Origin: Providencia hangzhouensis
GTDB lineage: Bacteria > Pseudomonadota > Gammaproteobacteria > Enterobacterales > Enterobacteriaceae
Assembly (NCBI RefSeq): GCF_029193595.2
Contig: NZ_CP135052.1
Location: 434,001 to 498,000, forward strand
Direction: 5' to 3'
Length of the DNA stretch: 64,000 nucleotides
Below the pieces are notes generated by a model. It worked only from the letters and a program-made list of their open reading frames with translations. It was not told the origin of the DNA and ran no database searches. A program made the translations under genes and the position numbers. Below, piece after piece: positions 1 to 9,108 of the stretch; the stretch's first letter is position 1; the number at the start of each line of letters is the position of its first letter.

Positions 1-311
1 CGATCGCACGATTCCAAGATGAGCTTTCAGCAATGGGGTACCGCTTCCAATTCATTACGTTAGCAGGTATTCACAGTATGTGGTTCAACATGTTTGACTT
101 AGCTCATTCCTATGCACAAGGTGAAGGCATGAAGCATTATGTTGAAAAAGTCCAAGAGTGTGAGTTTGCTGCAATTAATAAAGGTTATACTTTCTCTTCG
201 CATCAACAGGAGGTAGGAACAGGCTATTTTGATAAAGTGACAACAGTTATTCAAGGTGGCACTTCATCAGTGACAGCATTAACTGGCTCGACTGAAGAAG
301 AGCAATTCTAG
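1..311 (+). CDS. aceA: isocitrate lyase, C-terminal part (5' end outside window)
   Basis: C-terminal 102 residues of isocitrate lyase, the cytoplasmic glyoxylate-shunt enzyme that splits isocitrate into glyoxylate and succinate. The frame is already open at base 3, so the gene begins outside the window (family length about 430 residues) and the catalytic cysteine loop is not visible. The readable tail is diagnostic: [15 protein letters not shown], then [15 protein letters not shown], and the end TGSTEEEQF, as in enterobacterial AceA. aceK follows 118 bases downstream after a hairpin, which is the usual aceBAK arrangement. Confidence 0.95.
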   Translation, partial: IARFQDELSAMGYRFQFITLAGIHSMWFNMFDLAHSYAQGEGMKHYVEKVQECEFAAINKGYTFSSHQQEVGTGYFDKVTTVIQGGTSSVTALTGSTEEEQF

Positions 312-369
312 TCAGATTGTTTCCCTTTCAATCGGTGTTTCTGTTGGTTAGCTGTATCTGTTAATTTTT

Positions 370-394
370 CAGGCACGTTTAGTGCCTGTTTTTT
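370..394 (+). terminator. hairpin between aceA and aceK
   Basis: CAGGCAC pairs with GTGCCTG around a 5-base loop and is followed by six T. It has the form of an intrinsic terminator. Because aceK follows in the same direction without an obvious new promoter, it probably acts as a partial terminator that lowers aceK expression relative to aceA (inference; strong aceA/aceK polarity is known in E. coli). Confidence 0.75.
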
Positions 395-429
395 ATTCAA
401 AATAAGTCTGTATTCTTATAGGAGTGGTT

Positions 430-2163
430 ATGATATTGACGACAGAACAGATAATAGCTCAGACCATTTTACAGGGTTTTGATGCTCAATATGGTCGTTT
501 CCTTGAGATAACCTCAGGTGCACAAGAAAGGTTTGAGCAGGCAGATTGGCATGCAATTCAGCATGCGATGAAAAGAAGAATTCAACTGTATGATCACCAT
601 GTTGGTTTAGTTGTCGCTCAGCTACAGTTTATGGGGCTAGTTCAATCTTTAACACCCGATAAACTGGCTCAAATAAAAAATGTTTATAAAACCTTATTAC
701 CAGATTATCCAAGGTTTGAAATAGCAGAAAGCTTCTTTAATTCAGTTTACTGCCGGTTATTTCAGCATCGGGAGCTTACACAAGATAACTTATTTATTTT
801 TACATCCCAGCCTGCAAGGCGTTTTTCTGTTTCTCCTAGGCCACTAGCTCGCGAATACTTTGTTAATAATAATTTAGAGGGGTTATTGTTCACAATATTA
901 AGTGGGTTACCACTAAGGCTAAAGTGGCGTAATTTGGATTTAGATATTCATTGTATTATCAATGTATTGAAAACAAAATTTCCTGATATTGAAACCCAAA
1001 AAGTCAGTTTTCATATTGCAAATGAGTTATTTTACCGTAATAAGGCTGCTTGGCTAGTTGGTAAAATTTATATTAATGATGAGGTTCACCCATTCTTACT
1101 TCCTATTCATCATGATGATTGTCAGCGCATTTATATTGATGCGTGTTTAACTGAGTTTGATGAAGCCAGTATTGTATTTGGTTTTGCTCGGTCCTATTTT
1201 ATGGTGTATGCCCCTTTTCCAGCAGCACTGGTTTTTTGGTTGAGGGAGATCTTACCCAGTAAGTCAATTGCTGAATTATATATGGCAATTGGTTGTCAAA
1301 AGCATGGAAAAACAGAGTATTACAGAGAATATCTCGCCTATATTAATTTTTCACGAGAGCAATTTACCGTTGCACCAGGTGTTAAAGGAATGGTGATGTT
1401 AGTCTTTACGTCCCCTTCTTTCGATCGTGTTTTTAAAATTATTAAGGATCAATTTGCGCCACAAAAGCAAGTAACACGAGAACGAGTTTTAGAATGCTAT
1501 CGTTTGGTTAAAGAGCACGATAGAGTTGGCCGTATGGCTGACACCCAAGAGTTTGAAAATTTTGTGATTAGTAAGTCTTCCATCAGCGATGAGTTAATGG
1601 CGGAATTATTGAAAGAGGTTCCATCTCAAATTGAAGATTTAGGCGATAACATATTGATTCGTCATTTGTACATGGAAAGAAAGATGATCCCATTGAATAT
1701 TTATATGGATAATGCCACTGACGCGCAATTACATAATGCATTAAATGAATATGGCTGGGCGATTAAACAATTAGCGGCTGCGAATATTTTCCCCGGAGAT
1801 ATGTTGTTTAAAAATTTTGGAGTAACGCGTCATGGCCGCGTTGTTTTTTATGACTATGATGAAATCTGTTATATGACAGAGGTGAATTTTCGTAAAATTC
1901 CTGAGCCATTATACCCTGAGCAAGAATTATCTAGTGAGCCATGGTATAGCATTAGTGAGCAAGATGTTTTCCCTGAAGAGTTTGCTTCTTTTATTTGCCA
2001 AAATGAGAAAATTCGTCATTACTTGCAACAATATCATGCAGATTTATTTTCCGCAGATTATTGGCAAAAGTTACAAAATAGAATTTTGGCGGGGCGCGTA
2101 GAAGATGTTTATGCCTATCGTGAGGAATTACGTTTTTGCCATAAATTCAGTGAGGTTGCATAA
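430..2163 (+). CDS. aceK: isocitrate dehydrogenase kinase/phosphatase
   Basis: Bifunctional enzyme that phosphorylates and dephosphorylates isocitrate dehydrogenase, steering isocitrate between the TCA cycle and the glyoxylate shunt. It is 577 residues, against 578 in E. coli, and recognisable throughout: [17 protein letters not shown] near the start, [35 protein letters not shown], and the kinase segment [19 protein letters not shown] followed by [18 protein letters not shown] use the ATG at 430 because TAGGAG lies about six bases upstream; a GTG at 424 would bury that ribosome site. It forms an operon with aceA. A bidirectional terminator separates it from the convergent eda. Confidence 0.96.
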   Translation: MILTTEQIIAQTILQGFDAQYGRFLEITSGAQERFEQADWHAIQHAMKRRIQLYDHHVGLVVAQLQFMGLVQSLTPDKLAQIKNVYKTLLPDYPRFEIAESFFNSVYCRLFQHRELTQDNLFIFTSQPARRFSVSPRPLAREYFVNNNLEGLLFTILSGLPLRLKWRNLDLDIHCIINVLKTKFPDIETQKVSFHIANELFYRNKAAWLVGKIYINDEVHPFLLPIHHDDCQRIYIDACLTEFDEASIVFGFARSYFMVYAPFPAALVFWLREILPSKSIAELYMAIGCQKHGKTEYYREYLAYINFSREQFTVAPGVKGMVMLVFTSPSFDRVFKIIKDQFAPQKQVTRERVLECYRLVKEHDRVGRMADTQEFENFVISKSSISDELMAELLKEVPSQIEDLGDNILIRHLYMERKMIPLNIYMDNATDAQLHNALNEYGWAIKQLAAANIFPGDMLFKNFGVTRHGRVVFYDYDEICYMTEVNFRKIPEPLYPEQELSSEPWYSISEQDVFPEEFASFICQNEKIRHYLQQYHADLFSADYWQKLQNRILAGRVEDVYAYREELRFCHKFSEVA

Positions 2164-2212
2164 CTATAATACGCAACTAATGGGAATAGTTACGTATTAA
2201 TTAAAGGCAATT

Positions 2213-2244
2213 AAAAACGACTTAGCAAGCATTGAGTCGTTTTT
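2213..2244. terminator. bidirectional terminator between aceK and eda
   Basis: AAAAACGACT pairs with AGTCGTTTTT around a 12-base loop. The A-run on one side and T-run on the other allow termination of both convergent transcripts (aceK from the left, edd-eda from the right). Confidence 0.85.
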
Positions 2245-2252
2245 CGGGAATG

Positions 2253-2894
2253 CTATTTTTTTGCGCCTTGTACAGCTTCTTGAGCAAGTTGGGTAATTTT
2301 TTCATAATTGCTTGAATTCAAAGCCTCTTCAGGCACTAACCAAGAGCCACCAATACACAGAACACTATCTAATTCTAAATAGTTAAGGTAATTATCTAGC
2401 GATATTCCACCGGTTGGGCAAAATTTGACTTGTGAGAAAGGGCCCGCAATGGCTTTTAGCGCCTTAACGCCACCATTGGCTTCCGCTGGGAAAAATTTGA
2501 ACTCTTTCAGGCCATATTGCATACCAAGCATAAGTTCAGAAACAGTTGAAATTCCAGGGATTAAAGGAATATCTCCTTTGGTTGCTGCATTGAGTAATTC
2601 ATCTGTCAAACCGGGACTAATTGCGAATTGTGCTCCAGCTTCAGTAACTTCAGCGAGTTGTTTTGCATTAATAACAGTACCTGCGCCAATAATAGCCTCA
2701 GGCACTTCTTTTGCAATGAGGCGAATAGCATCGATAGCACACTCCGTACGTAAAGTGACTTCTAACACTCTAATGCCACCTTTGACTAATGCTTTTGCAA
2801 GAGGAACCGCTTGTTCTAATTTTTTGATAACAATAACAGGGACGACAGGGCCTTGTTTTAATACGCTTTCAGCGGTCATTTTCCAATTATTCAT
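2253..2894 (-). CDS. eda: KDPG aldolase (2-keto-3-deoxy-6-phosphogluconate aldolase)
   Basis: Last enzyme of the Entner-Doudoroff pathway: cleaves 2-keto-3-deoxy-6-phosphogluconate to pyruvate and glyceraldehyde 3-phosphate in the cytoplasm. It is 213 residues, the family length. Glu45 (in RVLEVTLRT) and the Schiff-base Lys133 (in [10 protein letters not shown]) fall at the E. coli positions, and the phosphate-binding CPTGGI is present. It lies 27 bases downstream of edd on the same strand, so the two are one transcript, presumably under the GntR operator upstream of edd. In E. coli edd-eda sits beside zwf; its position beside aceK here is a different arrangement. Confidence 0.96.
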   Translation of the reverse strand: MNNWKMTAESVLKQGPVVPVIVIKKLEQAVPLAKALVKGGIRVLEVTLRTECAIDAIRLIAKEVPEAIIGAGTVINAKQLAEVTEAGAQFAISPGLTDELLNAATKGDIPLIPGISTVSELMLGMQYGLKEFKFFPAEANGGVKALKAIAGPFSQVKFCPTGGISLDNYLNYLELDSVLCIGGSWLVPEEALNSSNYEKITQLAQEAVQGAKK

Positions 2895-2921
2895 TTTCTA
2901 TTCCTATTCAATGAAAATAGA

Positions 2922-4772
2922 TTAAAAATCAATACTACAAGCACCTTCTTCGGCACCTGATAAATGTCTTCTTAATGCACCGAAAAGCTCCCTTCCACAA
3001 CCACTACGCTCAGCAGTTAAATCAGCCTCGAAGGGTTGGCGTTTATTGAGTTCTTCTTCATCAACTAGTAATTGTAATTCTCCAGTCAATGCATTTACCC
3101 TAATGATATCGCCATTTTTTACTTTTGCTAACAACCCACCATTATAAGCTTCAGGGGTGACATGAATTGCAGATGGTACTTTACCGGATGCTCCGGACAA
3201 GCGACCATCAGTAACTAACGCGACTTTGTAGCCTTTATCCATAAGTACACCCAGAGGAGGCATGAGTTTATGAAGTTCAGGCATGCCATTCGCGGATGGC
3301 CCTTGGAAGCGGACAACAATAATACAATCTTTATTAAGCTCACCTGCTTCAAAGTGTGATGCAATCTCATTTTGGTTGTTAAATACGACTGCTGGAGCTT
3401 CAATAACTTGATTTTCTTCAGGAACTGCTGATGTTTTCATCACGGCACGCCCTAAGTTACCAGAAAGTAATTTTGTGCCCCCATGAGGTGAGAATGGGTG
3501 TTCTATTTCAGCGATAACATCAGGATTAAACGAGGATTTAGGGCCTTCTCGCCATTCAAGTTGGCCATTATTTAGCCAAGGTTCCATGGTATAACGTTCC
3601 AGCCCGAATCCTGCTACGGTATGGACATCGTTATATAATAAACCTTTTTGTAATAGCTGGTGGATAAGCAAAGCTACGCCACCTGCGGCTTGGAATTGGT
3701 TGATATCCGCTTGGCCATTAGGATAGATACGGCAAATAAGTGGAACAATAGCTGAAATATCGGAAAAATCATCCCAATTGATAATGATCCCTGCGGCTCT
3801 TGCTATAGCAACAAGATGCATGGTTAAGTTAGTTGAGCCTCCCGTCGCGAGCAATGCGACGATACCGTTGACAATAACTTTTTCGTTAACCAGTTGACCG
3901 ATAGGTAAGTACTGGCCCGATTGTTCAGTTAAACGCGTAATTTGTCGTGCGGCAGCCTCTGTTAATGCATCCCGTAGTGGAGAGTCAGGTGGTACAAATG
4001 ACGCACCGGGTAGATGTAACCCCATGACCTCCATCATCATTTGATTCGAGTTGGCAGTACCGTAAAAAGTACAGGTGCCGATCCCATGGTAAGAGGCGGC
4101 TTCGGCTTCTAATAAAGCGAGTCGATTAACTTTGCCTTCAGCATACAGCTGGCGAATACGAACCTTTTCTTTATTTGGTAAGCCTGTTGCCATTGGACCT
4201 GCTGGGACAAATATTGCAGGAAGGTGACCAAATGAAAGTGCGCCAAGCATTAAGCCTGGAACAATTTTGTCGCAAATACCTAAATAGAGCGCACCATCAA
4301 ACATATTATGGGATAGGCCAATGGCAGTTGACATGGCAATGACATCTCGACTTAGCATCGATAGTTCCATCCCATCTTGCCCTTGGGTTACGCCATCACA
4401 CATTGCTGGGACACCCGCAGCGACTTGGCCAATTGAGCCAGCTTCTAATAATGCTTTTTTGAGTTGTTCAGGGTACTTGTCGTAGGGACGATGAGCAGAA
4501 AGCATATCATTGTAGGAATTGATGATTGCAATATCAGAGCGAGTCATGCTTTTAAGAATTTGTTTTTCTTCGCTTTGGCATGCTGCAAAGCCATGGGCAA
4601 GGTTACCGCAAGCGAGTGATGCTCGATGGACGGTCATACAACGAGCCTGCTCTATTTTTTTGAGATAAGCAGCTCGAGTTTTCAGTGAACGAGAAATGAT
4701 ACGTTGAGTGATGCGATCAAGTTCTTTATTGATCACTGAAGGATTTGTCTCTTTAGAGGTGGTCATGCTCAT
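2922..4772 (-). CDS. edd: 6-phosphogluconate dehydratase
   Basis: First enzyme of the Entner-Doudoroff pathway: dehydrates 6-phosphogluconate to KDPG. It belongs to the IlvD/Edd iron-sulfur dehydratase family. It is 616 residues, against 603 in E. coli, the excess being a short N-terminal extension. Visible blocks: [71 protein letters not shown], and [20 protein letters not shown]; the Cys residues in the first three are the expected cluster ligands. The start at 4772 has GGAG eight bases upstream; a second ATG two codons in is the alternative. It is the promoter-proximal gene of edd-eda, with a perfect GntR palindrome about 93 bases upstream. Confidence 0.96.
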   Translation of the reverse strand: MSMTTSKETNPSVINKELDRITQRIISRSLKTRAAYLKKIEQARCMTVHRASLACGNLAHGFAACQSEEKQILKSMTRSDIAIINSYNDMLSAHRPYDKYPEQLKKALLEAGSIGQVAAGVPAMCDGVTQGQDGMELSMLSRDVIAMSTAIGLSHNMFDGALYLGICDKIVPGLMLGALSFGHLPAIFVPAGPMATGLPNKEKVRIRQLYAEGKVNRLALLEAEAASYHGIGTCTFYGTANSNQMMMEVMGLHLPGASFVPPDSPLRDALTEAAARQITRLTEQSGQYLPIGQLVNEKVIVNGIVALLATGGSTNLTMHLVAIARAAGIIINWDDFSDISAIVPLICRIYPNGQADINQFQAAGGVALLIHQLLQKGLLYNDVHTVAGFGLERYTMEPWLNNGQLEWREGPKSSFNPDVIAEIEHPFSPHGGTKLLSGNLGRAVMKTSAVPEENQVIEAPAVVFNNQNEIASHFEAGELNKDCIIVVRFQGPSANGMPELHKLMPPLGVLMDKGYKVALVTDGRLSGASGKVPSAIHVTPEAYNGGLLAKVKNGDIIRVNALTGELQLLVDEEELNKRQPFEADLTAERSGCGRELFGALRRHLSGAEEGACSIDF

Positions 4773-4864
4773 GATAATTGCTCCATAGTGCAGTAAAAAG
4801 ATGAATCAAACTGCAAGTCAATTCGGGTTGTGCCTATCGTTATTTACTTGTGAACTATAGCATC

Positions 4865-4882
4865 AATGTTACCGGTAACATT
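4865..4882. promoter_or_regulatory. GntR operator upstream of edd
   Basis: AATGTTACCGGTAACATT is a perfect 18-base palindrome containing the LacI-family GntR core. It lies upstream of edd on the edd side of the edd/DUF1460 gap. The same core recurs in front of gntK (45447-45462), and gntR itself is in the window. In E. coli GntR represses edd-eda and gntKU, so relief by gluconate is expected here. Confidence 0.9.
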
Positions 4883-4935
4883 GTTCAATGAAAGCGGAGG
4901 AGTTGCAATATAGAAAATGAATATTCGAAGCTATC

Positions 4936-4951
4936 TGTGATCTGAATCAAA
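4936..4951. promoter_or_regulatory. possible CRP site in the edd upstream region
   Basis: TGTGATCTGAATCAAA matches TGTGA-N6-TCACA at nine of ten fixed positions. It lies about 165 bases from the edd start and 135 from the divergent DUF1460 gene, so which gene it would serve is open. Catabolite control of gluconate catabolism would make sense. A short site of this kind can occur by chance. Confidence 0.4.
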
Positions 4952-5011
4952 TTTATATTATGGTGTGGACAGGGTAGGAAATAGACAAATAAGCATGCTA
5001 TAGTGGCTTAG

Positions 5012-5030
5012 TTGATGATTTTATCATCAA
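5012..5030. repeat. palindrome upstream of the DUF1460 gene
   Basis: TTGATGAT pairs with ATCATCAA around TTT, about 55 bases before the DUF1460 start codon. There is no T-run after it, so an operator is more likely than a terminator. No regulator is recognised. The rest of the 4773-5085 gap holds only the GntR and CRP-like sites listed separately. Confidence 0.35.
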
Positions 5031-5085
5031 AATTCAATTAGATGATTGTCGAAGGTTAGGTTGTATTCATGAGAAGAGCGGCAGG

Positions 5086-5877
5086 ATGTTAAGGCTAGTT
5101 ATAGCTGCATTTATATTGTTATTGGCAAATTTTGTTAGGGCTGAGGTTATCTTAGCTTCGGGGTCATATAAAATTTTAACTGAAGTTTTTAATGAACAAA
5201 CGGCAATGCAGTTACAGAATGCGTCACAAGCAGAAAAAATTGATGTATTGACCCGATATTTTTTAACTACACCTTACAATAAACAAACTTTGAATATGAG
5301 TCCGCTATCACCTGAAGAATTGGTGATTAATTTGAAGGAGATGGACTGTATGACATTCATAGAGTACATCGAGGCTTTTAAGCGTTCTAACAATTACGAG
5401 CAATTTGTTTCAAATTTAATCAATATTCGTTATATCAACCAAAATATTACATTTAAACATCGGCGGCATTTTTTCTCTGATTGGGCGCAAGAACCTGAGG
5501 CGATAGTGGTAGATATTACTAGTGAAATAAGCCCACACTTTATTCGGGTAAATAAACAACTTAATTTGAAAAATTATAATCAGCGATATATATCAGGCTT
5601 GCCTGTTAAAAGTAGACTAATAAACTATATTCCAGTTAAATATGTGGATGATGATTTAGTATTGAGATTAAATGTAGGGGATTACATCGGCGTTTATTCA
5701 AAGGATAATGGGTTAGATGTAAGTCATGTGGGTGTTGTAATACGTAGAGGTAATAAAACAATATTTAGAAATGCCTCTTCACTACGTAGAAATCTTCAGG
5801 TTATTGATATCGAACTGAACGATTACTTAAAAGGGAAGGCCGGGATTGTTGTTTTTAGGCCGAAATCAGATTATTAG
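5086..5877 (+). CDS. exported DUF1460 (NlpC/P60-like amidase) protein
   Basis: 263-residue protein with a signal peptide (residues 1 to about 19, cut near VRA-E). The remainder resembles the DUF1460 family, an NlpC/P60-fold group described as N-acetylmuramoyl-L-alanine amidase-like enzymes acting on peptidoglycan fragments. The expected nucleophile is Cys88 in EMDCMTFIEY and the catalytic His is His214 in VSHVGVV; the HRRHFFSDW block at about 125-133 is also family-typical. It is divergent from edd and monocistronic. The MrpJ-like regulator and the amidase AmiD follow on the same strand after long AT-rich gaps. Exact substrate unknown; the family assignment is from motifs only. Confidence 0.8.
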   Translation: MLRLVIAAFILLLANFVRAEVILASGSYKILTEVFNEQTAMQLQNASQAEKIDVLTRYFLTTPYNKQTLNMSPLSPEELVINLKEMDCMTFIEYIEAFKRSNNYEQFVSNLINIRYINQNITFKHRRHFFSDWAQEPEAIVVDITSEISPHFIRVNKQLNLKNYNQRYISGLPVKSRLINYIPVKYVDDDLVLRLNVGDYIGVYSKDNGLDVSHVGVVIRRGNKTIFRNASSLRRNLQVIDIELNDYLKGKAGIVVFRPKSDY

Positions 5878-6319
5878 CCTGACTATAGAGAATATTATAA
5901 TAATAAGATAAATTATTAATCTGTTTTTTGATATAAAAAAGGGAAAACACAATTTTTGCGTATGTAAAAATTTAACATATAGAGTGAAAATTATTTAATA
6001 ATAAAAAACAGATAATTATTTTTATTGGTTACTAATTATTTCTAGTAACATTTAAAATGTAAAAGTATATTAAATTATCGATTTGATCAAAAAAAACATA
6101 TAGAAATGTAATTTAATTATAAAAATAAAAAAACTTTTATAAAGCAATGGATTACTTTACATATATTATTTTCCTCATTTTTTTTGTATATAAAAATGAT
6201 GTTTGTCTATCAATCTTGTTATCTTTGATTGCTCATAACTATTTTAAATAGTTATGATTAATTTTATAATGAATAATACTAGCTAAATTATTTTTCTTAT
6301 TTACATTTAGGAGATGGTT
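5878..6319 (+). other. AT-rich leader region of the MrpJ-like gene
   Basis: 442 bases without a convincing gene, extremely A+T-rich with many A and T runs, as expected for an H-NS-silenced promoter region. The one strong structure is the 25-base palindrome at 6233-6257, listed separately. I see no clear terminator for the DUF1460 gene. Confidence 0.6.
6233..6257. promoter_or_regulatory. 25-base perfect palindrome upstream of the MrpJ-like gene
   Basis: Two 12-base arms (TCATAACTATTT and AAATAGTTATGA) around a single T, 62 bases before the start codon at 6320. Perfect symmetry over 24 bases in an AT-rich region suggests an operator for a dimeric regulator, possibly the encoded protein itself, though AT-rich palindromes also arise by chance. 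Confidence 0.5.
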
Positions 6320-6589
6320 ATGCATATAGCTAAAAAGAAAAATATTTATGCATTACTAGGTAATCATTTACGTAAGGCTAGAGTGAGTAAAGGGTTATCA
6401 GGAAATGAGCTGGGTTCGATTATTCATTTGAGCCAACAGCAAGTATCACGATATGAGTTAGGTATTAATAAGTTGAGTTTAGATAAACTAATTGAAATTG
6501 TAATTTTTTTAGATATTGATATTAATGAGATTACTAAAATCATTGCTAAGCAGGTTGAGTATGAAAAAAATGAGTTAGCGATAACCTAA
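6320..6589 (+). CDS. MrpJ-like helix-turn-helix regulator
   Basis: 89-residue single-domain DNA-binding protein of the Xre/Cro class. The HTH spans roughly residues 11-65, with LRKARVSKGLSGNELG and the recognition-helix motif SQQQVSRYELG. SQQQ-SRYE is typical of the MrpJ group in Proteus and relatives, small regulators usually encoded at the end of fimbrial operons that repress flagellar genes and switch cells between motility and adhesion. Here the gene stands alone; the fimbrial operon is 20 kb away. The ATG at 6320 is chosen because AGGAG lies six bases upstream; an ATG at 6314 overlaps that ribosome site. Group membership is from the motif; the target genes are unknown. Confidence 0.75.
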   Translation: MHIAKKKNIYALLGNHLRKARVSKGLSGNELGSIIHLSQQQVSRYELGINKLSLDKLIEIVIFLDIDINEITKIIAKQVEYEKNELAIT

Positions 6590-6824
6590 GCAAGATAATT
6601 TTTATTTTCTTTTTATAACATTTTATGAATAATTTATTCCCTTTAAAAATGCCTAGTATAAAAAATAGGTTATAACTTATACGTTATAGAGAATTAGACG
6701 ATTAATTTTGCATAGTACTCGAAAAAAATATTTCTATGGTAACTACTTAAAATTAAAAATTAAATTCTAGAAATAAGAATAATCAATTCAATATGTCTCT
6801 ATTTTAAGGAGGGGGAGCTTATTA

Positions 6825-6914
6825 GTGATCATAATTATAATTTTTTCTGGCGCTTCTCTCTCTACTTTTTCCAATGTTCCCTACCATTTAATAGAAGGGG
6901 ATGTTTTTCGTTAA
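6825..6914 (+). CDS. possible small hydrophobic protein, 29 residues
   Basis: Begins at a GTG preceded by AAGGAGGGGG (6806-6815), the best Shine-Dalgarno match in this part of the window, at a spacing of nine bases. The product starts MIIIIIFSGASLSTF and ends EGDVFR, a hydrophobic N-terminus with a polar tail. A hairpin of AAAACCTTTT with AAAAGGTTTT follows five bases after the stop. Signal, ORF and hairpin together look like a small-protein gene, but the length is within chance and I recognise no family. It could instead be leader sequence of amiD. Confidence 0.25.
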   Translation: MIIIIIFSGASLSTFSNVPYHLIEGDVFR

Positions 6915-7014
6915 TAAGAAAACCTTTTTTGTTTCTAATATGAGCTAAAAAGGTTTTAACATGATGTATTTAAACATTTATTTCATTTTCTATTATCTAT
7001 TTTTCTAAAAAGAA

Positions 7015-7075
7015 TAAGCATTGTGATGTTGTTGGTGCATGAAAATTGATAGTATTGCAGACGACACAATGCTTA
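7015..7075. repeat. inverted repeat with 39-base spacer upstream of amiD
   Basis: TAAGCATTGTG (7015-7025) and CACAATGCTTA (7065-7075) are perfect reverse complements, ending 39 bases before the amiD start. It could form a long-looped stem in an amiD leader or be a spaced operator. No family known. Confidence 0.35.
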
Positions 7076-7114
7076 AATAAAGCTTAATGAATAATAGAGT
7101 AAGGCTATGGTTTG

Positions 7115-8005
7115 ATGTTCAAATATATAGGGATATTGTTTGCTTTTTTACTATTATTAGGCTGTTCGGCCTCGAACAAAGGTTACTATCTTGATAACCG
7201 TTACCCATCAAAAAATAGTAGTCAGCGCATTCAATATGTCATTATTCACTACACCGTTTCCGATGATGCGCGTTCCATAGCCACACTAACGCAAGGCAAA
7301 GTGAGCTCCCATTTCCTCATACCGAGTGTACCTGAAACTAAAAATGGCCAGCCTGTTGTATTACAACTCGTTCCCGAATCATTAAAAGCATGGCATGCAG
7401 GTGAAAGTTATTGGCTACAGCATAATGGTTTGAATGATATTTCTATTGGAATTGAAATCGTTAATGCAGGGGGACAAAAGGATGCTAAAGGAAAGCAACT
7501 GTGGGCTCCTTACAATGAAGCGCAAATTGTGGCATTGATACCTCTCATCCAAGATATTATGCAGCGCTATAGTATTCCCCCAGAAAATATTATTGGTCAC
7601 AGTGATATCGCACCACTGCGCAAGCAGGACCCAGGCAAGGCATTTCCATGGCAACGTCTTGCTCAACATGGTATAGGGGCTTGGCCTGACCCAAAAACAG
7701 TCACTAAATTTCTGGCGGGGCGTAATGCCAATGAACCCGCAAGCGTGTTACGAATTCAAAAAGCGCTTAATTTTTATGGATATTCAACAATCCCGCTATC
7801 AGGTAAGTTAGATCCACAGACGAAAAAAACATTGCGTGCTTTCCAATTGCATTTCCGACCGCGAGATATTGAAGGACAAGCGGACGCTGAAACAGAGGCT
7901 ATCGCGTTGGCACTCATTGAAAAGTACCGTGATATGCAAAAATTTAAGTTATTTGAAAAGACTCTGAAGTTGCCTACTATTTCAACAAATCAGCAAGGTG
8001 ATTAG
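7115..8005 (+). CDS. amiD: outer-membrane lipoprotein N-acetylmuramoyl-L-alanine amidase
   Basis: Zinc amidase that cleaves the MurNAc-L-Ala bond of peptidoglycan and anhydro-muropeptides. 296 residues. Signal with lipobox LLLLGC, lipid-modified Cys17; Ser after Cys fits sorting to the outer membrane. The Amidase_2 domain runs about residues 35-190, with VIIHYT (first zinc His), WHAG, and GHSDIAPLRKQDPGKAFPW (remaining zinc and catalytic residues). A peptidoglycan-binding domain follows at about 210-275. The ATG at 7115 is preferred over a TTG just before it; AGAGTAAGG precedes. Monocistronic. With the DUF1460 protein it makes two exported wall-remodelling enzymes within 3 kb. Confidence 0.9.
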   Translation: MFKYIGILFAFLLLLGCSASNKGYYLDNRYPSKNSSQRIQYVIIHYTVSDDARSIATLTQGKVSSHFLIPSVPETKNGQPVVLQLVPESLKAWHAGESYWLQHNGLNDISIGIEIVNAGGQKDAKGKQLWAPYNEAQIVALIPLIQDIMQRYSIPPENIIGHSDIAPLRKQDPGKAFPWQRLAQHGIGAWPDPKTVTKFLAGRNANEPASVLRIQKALNFYGYSTIPLSGKLDPQTKKTLRAFQLHFRPRDIEGQADAETEAIALALIEKYRDMQKFKLFEKTLKLPTISTNQQGD

Positions 8006-8074
8006 AGGGCAGTAAAAAGCTTTGTAAGGTTAAGTGAAATACAGGTTGCTTTGTATTTCACTTTCACTGTTTAG

Positions 8075-8905
8075 CTAGCGGTTTGCGCCATATTCATGGC
8101 TTATTTCTTTTGCGGCTTTGATAACCATAGCGCCTAATTCAGTAATACGGTCGTCAGTGATACGTGATAATGGGCCTGAAATAGAAATGGCTGCGAAAGC
8201 TTCTTTGTGTTCATCATAAATACAAGCCCCAATACAGCGTAACCCTAATGCATGCTCTTCGTCATCATAAGAAAAACCTTGCTTTTTAGCCTGTTGTAAA
8301 TTCTCTTTTAAAGCTGATGGGTTAGTTAATGTATAAGGCGTATAAGCATGTAAACCTTTACGGCTTAAAAGTGGAACCAGTTTGTCTTCTGGTAAGTTAG
8401 CAATGAATGCTTTGCCTGCCCCCGAGGCGTGTAATGGCAGTTTTCCTCCGATTGGTGCTGACATTCTCATTAGCGCATTGCATTGTACTTGGTCAACAAT
8501 GACGGCATCGTACTCTGTATGGTCTAGGATAGCTAAGTTGACAGTTTCCCCCGATTCATCCATTAAGCGGCGTAGTATTGGGTGGACGAGGGCTAACAAA
8601 TTACGACTCTCTAAAAAGCTGCTACCAATGATAAAAGCATGAGAAGCAATAACCCATAGGCCTAAATCACCAGTTTGGCGAACAAAACCATGTTGTTCTA
8701 AAGTCATTAAAAGGCGATGTGTTGTTGAGTTGGGTAAGCCAGCTTGCATCGCAAGGTCAGTGAGGGCAATTCCCCCTGTCGATTCGGAAATATATTCCAA
8801 TAGTGTTAATCCACGACTTAATGATTGAACTTGTCCTGCTGCAGCTGCGCCACTCGCCGGCCCTTTTGCTTTTTTAAGTTTCTTAGTAATTGGTGCCGTT
8901 GCCAT
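8075..8905 (-). CDS. iclR: acetate operon repressor IclR
   Basis: Represses aceBAK and responds to glyoxylate and pyruvate. 276 residues, close to E. coli IclR. N-terminal winged helix (about residues 28-90) with GQVQSLSRGLTLLEYI and QAGLPNSTTHRLL; effector domain with MRMSAPIGGKLPLHASGAGKAF, DDEEHALGLRCIGACI and AAISISGPLSRITDDR. These blocks match IclR rather than its paralogue KdgR. The start at 8905 has AGGAGA seven bases upstream; the in-frame ATG at 8926 has no ribosome site. Divergent from metH as in E. coli, but about 6 kb from aceK because edd-eda, the amidases and the MrpJ-like gene lie between. Confidence 0.95.
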   Translation of the reverse strand: MATAPITKKLKKAKGPASGAAAAGQVQSLSRGLTLLEYISESTGGIALTDLAMQAGLPNSTTHRLLMTLEQHGFVRQTGDLGLWVIASHAFIIGSSFLESRNLLALVHPILRRLMDESGETVNLAILDHTEYDAVIVDQVQCNALMRMSAPIGGKLPLHASGAGKAFIANLPEDKLVPLLSRKGLHAYTPYTLTNPSALKENLQQAKKQGFSYDDEEHALGLRCIGACIYDEHKEAFAAISISGPLSRITDDRITELGAMVIKAAKEISHEYGANR

Positions 8906-9108
8906 TAAGTCTCTCCTGACTGTCATTTAGCTTCTATTATGAACTATTTCACTTGAAAATACTCATCGGATCAGTGAAAAGTGTGCTCTTGTGCAACCTT
9001 GAAAAACTCTCATCATAACAGCGAATTTTCACGAGAGAAGTTGTGATAGGATGTTAAAGGTAAAAATTTGACTTATTTCTCAGTGTTCCATTTTAGGAGG
9101 GCAGTGCA

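Larger units (their letters stand above)
6590..7114 (+). other. AT-rich intergenic region before amiD
   Basis: 525 bases with no confident gene. It contains a possible 29-codon ORF with a strong ribosome site (6825-6914), an AT-rich hairpin after it (arms 6919-6928 and 6947-6956), and an 11-base inverted repeat with wide spacing (7015-7025 and 7065-7075). Nothing else recognisable. Confidence 0.5.

Noticed and set aside
2425-2925. 166-codon + strand frame opposite eda
   Set aside because: Antisense shadow of a well-conserved gene; composition follows the eda codons.
8075-8905. KdgR instead of IclR
   Set aside because: The GQVQSLSRGLTLLE start and PIGGKLPLHASGAGKAF block match IclR, and the gene lies beside metH as iclR does.
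8940-8951. MetR-type box (TGAACTATTTCA) upstream of metH
   Set aside because: The gap between half-sites is four bases instead of the five expected, and the half-sites are short enough to occur by chance in AT-rich DNA.
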